5,205 nucleotides of DNA from Thermoflexus sp. (GTDB taxonomy: Bacteria > Chloroflexota > Anaerolineae > Thermoflexales > Thermoflexaceae): the NCBI GenBank assembly GCA_017743605.1, contig JAGHYO010000178.1, positions 1 to 5,205 of the forward strand, written 5' to 3'. Both the position numbers and the translations under genes were made by a program. How positions within the stretch are numbered: position 1 is the stretch's first letter; the number at the start of each line of letters is the position of its first letter. The notes under the pieces are model-generated. The model was given only the letters and a program-made list of their open reading frames with translations. It made no database searches and was not told the origin of the DNA. Positions 1 to 5,098 of the stretch are shown here, piece by piece.

Positions 1-55
1 GGCGGCTGCGCAGGACCAGCTGCTCCAGCTGATCGATCAGATGGAGGATGTCCAT
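1..55 (-). CDS. 5' end of a gene after coaD, possibly a SepIVA/coiled-coil type protein (partial)
   Basis: Only the first 18 codons lie in the window; the rest runs off the left edge. The visible protein begins MDILHLIDQLEQLVLRSR, a short hydrophobic/acidic amphipathic helix start. The ATG at 55 is the only sensible start: a strong GGAGG lies 5 nt upstream and an in-frame TAA lies a few codons further up. The gene follows coaD by 63 nt on the same strand, so it is probably co-transcribed. Known context: actinobacteria and, as I recall, Chloroflexota often carry after coaD a coiled-coil protein with a similar 'xILxLIDxLE' start, including the SepIVA-type division factors, sometimes annotated as ATPase or ATP synthase B-like. 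The family call is an inference from so few residues. That a gene starts here is much better supported than what it encodes. Confidence 0.6.
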   Translation of the reverse strand, partial: MDILHLIDQLEQLVLRSR

Positions 56-60
56 CCAGT

Positions 61-65
61 CCTCC
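61..65 (-). promoter_or_regulatory. Shine-Dalgarno site of the leftmost gene
   Basis: On the minus strand GGAGG sits 5 nt before the ATG at 55, within a longer GGGGGAGGA purine run. It fixes the start of the partial gene. The same purines can pair with UCCUCC at codons 2-5, which would form a hairpin spanning 43-65 with the AUG in its loop. Confidence 0.6.
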
Positions 66-118
66 CCCTCATCCTGTTCCTTTTAGGCGCGAGATGCCCA
101 CTGCGACGGGGATGCCAT

Positions 119-637
119 CTATTCCCGGATGGAGATGATCGGCACCGTCTCGTCGGCCCGTTCCGCGGCTTTGGCGGCCAGGGCCTGGGCCACGTGCGGC
201 GGGACCATGGCGGAGACGTCGCCGCCCAGGAGGGCCACCTCGCGGACGATGCTGGAGCTGATGAAGGCGTAGTCGCGGCTGGTCATCAGGCAGACCACTT
301 CGATCTCCGGGGCCAGCTGCTTGTTGGTCAGAGCCATCTGCAGCTCCAGCTCGAAATCCGAGACCGCGCGCAGCCCCCGCACGATCACCTGGGCGCCGAT
401 CCGCCGGGCGAAATCCACCGTCAGCCCGCCGTAAGCCATCACCGTGATGTTGGGAAGATGCTGAAGGGCCTCCCGGGCCAGCGTGAGGCGCTCCTCCAAC
501 GAGAAGAGGAGGCTCTTGCTGGGCCGATCGTAAACCCCCACCACCAGCTCGTCGAAGATCGCCGCCGCCCGGGTGGCGATGTCGATGTGCCCGTAGTGGA
601 TCGGGTCGAAGGAGGCCGGATACAGGGCTCGGGTCAT
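119..637 (-). CDS. coaD: Pantetheine-phosphate adenylyltransferase (CoaD)
   Basis: CoaD transfers AMP from ATP to 4'-phosphopantetheine, giving dephospho-CoA and pyrophosphate, the penultimate step of coenzyme A synthesis in the cytoplasm. The 172-residue product matches the family along its whole length. Near the N-terminus ASFDPIHYGHIDI (residues 8-20) carries the nucleotidyltransferase HxGH signature, with H14 and H17 where enteric CoaD has TxGH. RGLRAVSDFELELQMALTN (88-106) is the conserved substrate-binding and core segment. ISSSIVRE (126-133) is the second ATP-binding motif of the superfamily. The family is usually about 160 residues, so the C-terminus is roughly ten residues longer than usual. 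The ATG at 637 is preceded by GAGGAG at 6-nt spacing, and the stop is TAG. The gene lies 73 nt after recG on the same strand. rsmD, which often sits just before coaD in other bacteria, is not present here. The call is secure. Confidence 0.97.
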   Translation of the reverse strand: MTRALYPASFDPIHYGHIDIATRAAAIFDELVVGVYDRPSKSLLFSLEERLTLAREALQHLPNITVMAYGGLTVDFARRIGAQVIVRGLRAVSDFELELQMALTNKQLAPEIEVVCLMTSRDYAFISSSIVREVALLGGDVSAMVPPHVAQALAAKAAERADETVPIISIRE

Positions 638-643
638 TCGGCG

Positions 644-649
644 CTCCTC
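644..649 (-). promoter_or_regulatory. Shine-Dalgarno site of coaD
   Basis: On the minus strand GAGGAG lies 6 nt before the coaD ATG, a canonical ribosome site that confirms the start giving MTRALYPASFDP. Confidence 0.7.
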
Positions 650-663
650 GCTACCAGATCAAG

Positions 664-690
664 GCACTCCACAAATGATCCGTGTGGTGC
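664..690 (-). other. Imperfect inverted repeat between recG and coaD
   Basis: The 73-nt recG-coaD gap contains GCAC-TC-CACA and TGTG-GTGC arms: eight base pairs interrupted by a two-base bulge, around a 9-nt loop (674-682). In the minus-strand transcript no U-run follows, so it does not look like an intrinsic terminator. It could be an mRNA-stability or processing hairpin, a partial attenuator, or chance. The gap also has a TTGAAA word upstream, but no convincing -10 at the right distance, so I do not call a separate coaD promoter. Confidence 0.3.
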
Positions 691-710
691 TTTCAACGAG
701 TAACAGGCCT

Positions 711-3251
711 TCAGCTCGGCTCCACCGGGCCCTGCCAGAAGCGGGTCACCGCCTCCGCCAGACGGCGGTGCTCCGGGGCCTGCAGCTCCGGATCCCGCTC
801 CGCCAGGCGCTCCGCGGCCTCCCGGGCGAGCTCCAGCAGGCGCAGGTCGGTGAGGTCCGCCAGACGCAACTCGGGGAACCCGCTCTGGCGGGTGCCTAGG
901 AAATCCCCTGGCCCGCGCATCTCCAGATCCTTCTGGGCCAGCTGGAAGCCGTCGTAGATGGTCTCGATGGCCCGAAGGCGTTCGATCGCCGCTTCCGAAG
1001 GGGATTCCGCCAGCAGGAGACAGTAAGAAGGATGGGTGCTGCGGCCGACCCGCCCGCGGAACTGATGCAGCTGGGCCAGCCCGAAGCGGTCCGCTCCCTC
1101 AATCAGGATCACCGTGGCGTTGGGCACGTCCACGCCGACCTCGACCACTGGGGTGGCCACCAGGACAGGGATCTCCCCGCGGGCGAAGGCGTTCATCACC
1201 GCTTCTTTCTCTTCGGATTTCATGCGTCCGTGGATCAGCCCCAGCCGCAGGTCGGGGAAGACCTCGCGCTGCAGCCGTTCATACTCCTCGACGGCTGCCC
1301 TGGCCTCGATTTTATCGGAGCCTTCCACCAGCGGACAAATGATATAAGCCTGATGGCCCTGCGCCACCTGCCGGCGGATGAAGGCGTAGGCCCGCTCCCG
1401 CTCCTCGGGCATCAGCCAGCGGGTGAGCACCGGCCGACGGCCGGGCGGCATCTCGTCCAGCACCGAGAGATCCAGGTCCCCATATAGGGTGAGGGCCAGG
1501 GTGCGGGGGATGGGGGTGGCGGTCATGACCAGGACGTGGGGGTTATAGCCCTTGCCCCGCAGGGTTGCCCGCTGCAGCACCCCGAAACGCTGCTGCTCAT
1601 CGATGACCACGAAGGCCAGATCCCGGAACGCGACCTCCTCCTGGATCAGGGCATGGGTGCCCACCACCAGCTGGCAGCTTCCCTCGGCCAGCTCGGCGTA
1701 GATCTGCGCCCGCTCCACCCCGGTGACCCCGGCGGTCAGCAACCGGATGGTGGGGGTGGGCAGGCCGGCGGCCGCCCAGCGCTCGGCCAGGGCGAGCAGG
1801 TTGCGGTGATGCTGCTCCGCCAGGATCTCCGTCGGCGCCATGATCGCGCTCTGGGCCCCCGCCAAGAAGACCGCGTAGGCTGCCAGGGCCGCCACCACCG
1901 TCTTGCCTGAGCCCACCTCCCCCTGGAGCAGGCGGTTCATCGGCACTCCGGACCTTAGATCCTCTAGGATCTGGGAGAGGACTCGTCGCTGGGCATTCGT
2001 GAGGGTGAAGGGGAGGGCCGCAGTGGCCCGTTCCAGAAGGGCTTCGTCGAAGGCCAGCGCCCGGCCCGGCGCGCTACGCCACCGTCGTCGGGCCTCCAGC
2101 AGGCCGATCTGCAGGTAAAAGACCTCATCGAAGGCCAACCGTCGCCGGGCCTTCTCCAGCGGCTCCCAATCGTCGGGGAAGTGGACCTGCTTCAGGGCAG
2201 CGGGGAGATCCGGGAACCCGTAGGCTTCCCAGATCCACGTCGGGAGGGGATCCTCCACCCGCTCCGCCCAGTAATCCACCACCCGCTTCATCAGCGAACG
2301 CATAAAGCGCTGGGTAAGGCCCTCCGTCAGCGGGTAGATCGGGACGATGCGGGCGGTGTGCAGCAGCTCGCGATCCGCCGGCTCCCACTCCGGGGAGCAG
2401 AACACCGGTCGCCCCAGGAACTCATCGACGCGCCCGCTCACCACGATGAACTGACCTGGCTTGATGCGATCCAGCAAATAGGGCTGGTTGAACCACGTGC
2501 ACTCGATGATCCCCGAGCCGTCCGTGATCAGCGCCTTGATCACTGTGAGGCCGTTCCCGGTCCGCTTGCTCCCGATGTCCATCACCTCCCCGATGACCGT
2601 CACCTCCTCCCCGACCCGCAGGCGGTGGATGGGCTTGAGGGCCCGGAAGTCCACATACCGGCGAGGGAGCAGGTACAGGAGATCCCGAATCGTCCGCACG
2701 CCCAGGCGCCCCAGGCGCTGGGCCCGCTCTCGCCCCAGGCCGTGGATCACGTGGACCGGGGCCTCCAGACCCAGAGACTCGACCCGGGCGGCCCGCCGAG
2801 GGGAAACCCGAGGGACCAGTCGGGCCCGGGCCCTCCCGGAGGGCTTCTCCTCCGGTTCAGGGAGGGCAGGGGGTGCTGTCGGGGCCGCAGGGGCAGCCGG
2901 CGGCGGCTGCGAGGGCTGAGGGCGCCCCATGGGCTCGGGCGGGACCGAGGGGGCGCTGCGGCCGCTCCGGAGATGGCGCTCCCGCTGAAGAGCCTCCTGG
3001 ATGCGGGCTTCTAACGCTTCGACCAGGCGTCGGCGCTCCTCCACGTCGGCGGCCTCATAGCACCGCAGATCCGCATAGATCGCCTCCAGGGCCAGGAGGA
3101 GCTCTGGATCCCCTCCCTGGAGCGCGGCCCGGGCCTGCCGATACCAGTGATCAGCGAAGCGGCCCATCCCGCCGATCACGATGCGGTTTCGATAGCCGTC
3201 CTGGGCTTCGTGCTTGAGGATCTTTTGCAACTGCTGGAACGGCGAAGCCAT
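711..3251 (-). CDS. recG: ATP-dependent DNA helicase RecG, long form with N-terminal extension
   Basis: RecG is a cytoplasmic superfamily 2 helicase that regresses stalled forks and branch-migrates Holliday junctions, D-loops and R-loops. From the chosen ATG the product is 846 residues, against about 690 in E. coli. In order it shows a helical N-terminal domain (about 1-95), a Pro/Ala-rich linker (about 99-139), a helix-hairpin-helix (IHGLGRERAQRLGRLGV, about 169-185), and an OB-fold wedge (about 205-290) with F254 and Y258 spaced like the wedge aromatic pair of Thermotoga RecG. The motor follows: LTNAQRR (Q/motif 0), Walker A GEVGSGKT (444-451), APTEILAEQH (Ia), DEQQ (551-554, motif II), TATPIPRT (III), ATPVVEVGVDVPNAT (V) and HQFRGRVGR (VI, near 730-737). 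The C-terminal RGPGDFLGTRQSG (779-791) matches the TRG region. The extra N-terminal domain resembles that of Thermotoga RecG. The ATG at 3251 is preferred: the domain begins MASPFQQLQK and GAGGA lies 10 nt upstream. ATGs at 3284 and 3347 would overlap the upstream gene. The function is secure; the exact start is less so. Confidence 0.96.
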   Translation of the reverse strand: MASPFQQLQKILKHEAQDGYRNRIVIGGMGRFADHWYRQARAALQGGDPELLLALEAIYADLRCYEAADVEERRRLVEALEARIQEALQRERHLRSGRSAPSVPPEPMGRPQPSQPPPAAPAAPTAPPALPEPEEKPSGRARARLVPRVSPRRAARVESLGLEAPVHVIHGLGRERAQRLGRLGVRTIRDLLYLLPRRYVDFRALKPIHRLRVGEEVTVIGEVMDIGSKRTGNGLTVIKALITDGSGIIECTWFNQPYLLDRIKPGQFIVVSGRVDEFLGRPVFCSPEWEPADRELLHTARIVPIYPLTEGLTQRFMRSLMKRVVDYWAERVEDPLPTWIWEAYGFPDLPAALKQVHFPDDWEPLEKARRRLAFDEVFYLQIGLLEARRRWRSAPGRALAFDEALLERATAALPFTLTNAQRRVLSQILEDLRSGVPMNRLLQGEVGSGKTVVAALAAYAVFLAGAQSAIMAPTEILAEQHHRNLLALAERWAAAGLPTPTIRLLTAGVTGVERAQIYAELAEGSCQLVVGTHALIQEEVAFRDLAFVVIDEQQRFGVLQRATLRGKGYNPHVLVMTATPIPRTLALTLYGDLDLSVLDEMPPGRRPVLTRWLMPEERERAYAFIRRQVAQGHQAYIICPLVEGSDKIEARAAVEEYERLQREVFPDLRLGLIHGRMKSEEKEAVMNAFARGEIPVLVATPVVEVGVDVPNATVILIEGADRFGLAQLHQFRGRVGRSTHPSYCLLLAESPSEAAIERLRAIETIYDGFQLAQKDLEMRGPGDFLGTRQSGFPELRLADLTDLRLLELAREAAERLAERDPELQAPEHRRLAEAVTRFWQGPVEPS

Positions 3252-3252
3252 G

Positions 3253-3266
3253 GAGGATCTTTCCTC
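3253..3266 (-). promoter_or_regulatory. recG ribosome site inside a potential SD-masking hairpin
   Basis: On the minus strand the order is GAGGA-AAGA-TCCTC-C-ATG. GAGGA (3262-3266) is the best Shine-Dalgarno candidate for recG, 10 nt from the ATG. It is perfectly complementary to TCCTC (3253-3257) just before the start, giving a 5-bp stem with a 4-nt loop. Ribosomes ending translation of the upstream gene at 3274-3276 would cover this spot, which would fit translational coupling. The pairing is seen in the sequence; the regulatory role is inference. Confidence 0.4.
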
Positions 3267-3273
3267 AGAGACT

Positions 3274-3642
3274 TCAGGATGCATCCTCGCCGGACCAGCC
3301 TTCCCCGAGGAGCCGAATACGGACCGGCCGGCGCGGCGTCCCTTCATACCAGGTACGGACTGTCTGATCCCCGTATTTGGGTCGGCGCCGCTCAGTGATC
3401 CGGGGCAGGTCCTCCGGCGGCAACGGCTCCGCGATCCCCGGCCACTGCCGGCCCTCGATCTCCACGATCACCCGGCGATCTGCCCGCAGGTTTTGATACC
3501 AGTCGGTGCCCGGGTCCACGGCCTGGGCATGGGCCATCGGGTAGACCGCTCCTTCCCAGTACACGAACCACCGCTCCACCCGGTGCAGCCAGCCGCTCGG
3601 TCGGCCCCAGGTGATGAGCTCCAGTGCCTCCACCGCCCCCAT
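3274..3642 (-). CDS. Small flavin split-barrel protein, DUF385/deazaflavin-dependent nitroreductase-like
   Basis: The 122-residue protein resembles the nitroreductase/quinone-reductase family related to F420H2-dependent Ddn (DUF385, flavin split-barrel fold). Visible marks are ELITWGRPSG with the GRxSG turn (residues 13-17), the strand RVERWFVYWEGAVYPMAH, DWYQNL (47-52), the strand RRVIVEIEGRQWPG (56-69), and a C-terminal KYG...VRTWYEG...PVRIRLL. The length is usual for compact members. Members of this fold bind F420, FMN or related cofactors, but the substrate here cannot be read from sequence. No signal peptide or membrane segment is seen. It starts at the ATG at 3642; an in-frame TGA lies three codons upstream and no good Shine-Dalgarno is present, so the mRNA leader may be very short. 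It ends 22 nt before the preferred recG start and is probably the first gene of that operon. Family confidence is moderate to good; the biochemical role is unknown. Confidence 0.82.
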   Translation of the reverse strand: MGAVEALELITWGRPSGWLHRVERWFVYWEGAVYPMAHAQAVDPGTDWYQNLRADRRVIVEIEGRQWPGIAEPLPPEDLPRITERRRPKYGDQTVRTWYEGTPRRPVRIRLLGEGWSGEDAS

Positions 3643-3660
3643 TGGATGTCAGGCCAACGT

Positions 3661-3666
3661 ATTATG
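3661..3666 (-). promoter_or_regulatory. Candidate -10 element for the DUF385-recG-coaD unit
   Basis: On the minus strand CATAAT (five of six matches to TATAAT) stands about 18 nt before the ATG at 3642. Transcription would start near 3654 and leave a leader of about a dozen bases, in line with the lack of a clear ribosome site. No good -35 is seen at 16-18 nt. A second minus-strand candidate, TATACT at 3693-3698, overlaps the plus-strand -10 and would give a longer leader. Confidence 0.35.
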
Positions 3667-3674
3667 CCTCACGG

Positions 3675-3716
3675 GGGATCCACCGGGATCTAAGTATAAT
3701 CCAGAGCAACGATCCC
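3675..3716. repeat. GGGATC words in the divergent promoter region
   Basis: GGGATC occurs at 3675-3680 and again at 3685-3690, one helical turn (10 bp) apart. An inverted copy, GATCCC, lies at 3711-3716, on the other side of the plus-strand -10. The arrangement could be an operator for a regulator of either divergent gene. GATC words are abundant throughout this window, so chance is a real alternative. Confidence 0.25.
3695..3700 (+). promoter_or_regulatory. Candidate -10 element of the alaX-like gene
   Basis: A perfect TATAAT lies in a short A/T-rich patch of an otherwise GC-rich spacer, 47 nt before the ATG at 3748. It implies a start of transcription near 3707 and a leader of about 40 nt. 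The expected -35 position (about 3672-3677) is G-rich with no TTGACA-like word, so an activator or an unusual -35 would be needed. Confidence 0.45.
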
Positions 3717-3737
3717 GCGCAGCCGTGAACCAACCGT

Positions 3738-3742
3738 GGAGG
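3738..3742 (+). promoter_or_regulatory. Shine-Dalgarno site of the alaX-like gene
   Basis: GGAGG lies 5 nt before the ATG at 3748 and decides for that start over the in-frame GTG at 3736, which would sit on top of the ribosome site. Confidence 0.7.
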
Positions 3743-3747
3743 CCCGG

Positions 3748-4983
3748 ATGACGCTTCGGCTCTACTGGAAGGATCCTTATCTTTGGCGATTCACCGCGCG
3801 GGTGGTGGAGGAAACCATCCATCAGGGCCAGCCGGCCGTGATCCTGGATCGCACTGCTTTCTACCCAGCCGGAGGCGGTCAGCCGTCCGATCGCGGGACC
3901 CTGAACGGGATCCCGATGCGGGAGGTGGTGGAGCGGGAGGAGGATGGGGCGATCCTGCACCTCCTCGAACGTCCACTCAGGGCGCAGGAGGCAGAAGGGA
4001 TCGTCGATAGGGAGCGCCGCTTCGATCACATGCAGCAGCACACGGGGCAGCACATCCTCTCCCAGGCCTTCCTCCGGGTCGCAGGCGCGCAAACGATTTC
4101 CTTCCACATCGGCCACGAAGTGGTGACCATTGACCTGGAGACGGCAGATCTGCCGGAGGCGGTGGCGGAGGCCGCGGAGGAGCTGGCCAACCGGGTGGTC
4201 GTGGAGAACCGAGAAGTGCGGACCTGGTGGGTAGGGGAAGAAGAAGTGGAGACCCTGGGGTTGCGCCGGAGCCCTTCCGTGGAGGGACCGATACGGATCG
4301 TGGAGGTGGCGGATTTCGATCGCAACCCGTGCGGAGGCACCCACGTCCGGCGCACGGGGGAAGTGGGGCCGATCAAGATCCTGAGGTGGGAGCGTCGCGG
4401 CGGGGGAGTGCGGGTGAGCTTCCTCTGCGGCTGGCGGGCCCTGCGGGATTATCAGGGGAAACACCGGCGGCTCCTCCAGGCCGCCCGCCTGCTGAGCGCA
4501 GGGGAAGCGGACCTGACGGAGGCCGTGCAGGCACTGCAGCGCGAGCTGAAGGAAGCTCAGCGCAACCTGTCCCTCTTGCAAGAGGTTTATGTAGAGGAAA
4601 CGCTTCTGACCCTGGAACGCGAGGCTTTTGCGGCGCCATTTGGGGAGCTGGTGATCCACGTGTGGGCGCAGCTGCCTCCCGGGCTGTTGCCCCGCTTGGC
4701 GCGGCGGCTCAGCGCCTCGGGGCCCCGCCTGGTGATCCTGGCGGCGGGAGGGAGCGCCGGTCTCCTCGCCGTGGCGTGCGGCCCGGGGATCCCCGTCTCG
4801 GCCCAGGAGGTTCTGGAGCGGATCCGGAGCCGTCTCGGCTTCTCCGGAGGCGGGGGTCGTTCGGATTACGCCCAGGCCCCGTTGCCGCTCGCGATTTCTA
4901 TGGCAGATCTCCATAGGATCATCGAACAGATACGGGAGGAGCTGGCAGGCAGAGGGGCTGAAAGCGCTTCTTCCTCCTCTTGA
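3748..4983 (+). CDS. alaX: Alanyl-tRNA editing protein, long AlaX type with DHHA1 domain
   Basis: This free-standing protein is homologous to the editing half of alanyl-tRNA synthetase. Such proteins hydrolyse Ser-tRNA(Ala), and in some cases Gly-tRNA(Ala), in trans, protecting translation fidelity in the cytoplasm. The 411-residue product has an N-terminal AlaRS-like beta domain with YPAGGGQPSDRG (39-50), then HMQQHTGQHILSQAF. H98 and H102, together with C195 and H199 of CGGTH, form the complete zinc-binding set of the editing site. A Leu/Glu/Arg-rich coiled-coil-like stretch (about 240-295) leads to a C-terminal DHHA1 domain ending in a GFSGGGGRSDYAQ glycine-rich motif (364-376), which in AlaRS aids tRNA-elbow binding. 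No aminoacylation domain precedes it, since the ORF begins directly with the editing domain, so it is not a truncated synthetase. The ATG at 3748 has GGAGG 5 nt upstream; the stop is TGA. It is transcribed divergently from the recG unit. The family is secure; the exact amino-acid specificity is inferred. Confidence 0.94.
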   Translation: MTLRLYWKDPYLWRFTARVVEETIHQGQPAVILDRTAFYPAGGGQPSDRGTLNGIPMREVVEREEDGAILHLLERPLRAQEAEGIVDRERRFDHMQQHTGQHILSQAFLRVAGAQTISFHIGHEVVTIDLETADLPEAVAEAAEELANRVVVENREVRTWWVGEEEVETLGLRRSPSVEGPIRIVEVADFDRNPCGGTHVRRTGEVGPIKILRWERRGGGVRVSFLCGWRALRDYQGKHRRLLQAARLLSAGEADLTEAVQALQRELKEAQRNLSLLQEVYVEETLLTLEREAFAAPFGELVIHVWAQLPPGLLPRLARRLSASGPRLVILAAGGSAGLLAVACGPGIPVSAQEVLERIRSRLGFSGGGGRSDYAQAPLPLAISMADLHRIIEQIREELAGRGAESASSSS

Positions 4984-5065
4984 ACAAACTGGCTGCGCCG
5001 GGTCCTCGCCGGATCGAACCGGGCATCGATTTCCTCTACTGCTGAGAAAGGTCTCCACCTACCTC

Positions 5066-5098
5066 CCCGGGCTCGGCGTCAAGACCGGGCACAATTTT
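5066..5098 (+). terminator. Weak candidate terminator after the alaX-like gene
   Basis: CCCGG (5066-5070) can pair with CCGGG (5085-5089), with two further pairs inside after a mismatch. The stem is followed after 5 nt by TTTTCTCT. It lies about 80 nt after the stop codon. The stem is short, the loop is wide and the T-run is offset, so this is only a possibility. No better terminator is visible between 4984 and 5205. Confidence 0.22.

Noticed and set aside
41..703. A 220-codon plus-strand frame opposite coaD
   Set aside because: It is a His/Gly/Arg-rich shadow of coaD, whose motifs are unmistakable; it lacks a ribosome site and family features.
2181..3014. Long plus-strand frames opposite recG, including one of 277 codons
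   Set aside because: Their composition is dominated by Pro, Arg and Gly, and they track the codon bias of recG on the other strand.
3252..3347. Extending recG to the ATGs at 3284 or 3347
   Set aside because: These starts overlap the DUF385-like gene, add residues not expected at the family N-terminus, and lack a well-spaced ribosome site; 3251 is preferred, though 3284 cannot be excluded.
3736..3747. GTG at 3736 as the start of the alaX-like gene
   Set aside because: The GGAGG at 3738-3742 would lie inside the coding region, and it is correctly spaced for the ATG at 3748.
5005..5025. A tRNA-like T-arm on the minus strand (GGTTCGATCC)
   Set aside because: With the TTCGATC loop set as a T-loop, the flanking 5-bp stem has mismatches at two positions, and I see no acceptor, D or anticodon arm around it.
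3649..5058. A 469-codon open frame antisense to the alaX-like gene
   Set aside because: It is rich in Pro, Arg, Gln and His with no recognisable domain, and lies opposite a gene with a complete set of AlaX motifs. Long antisense frames are expected in GC-rich coding DNA.
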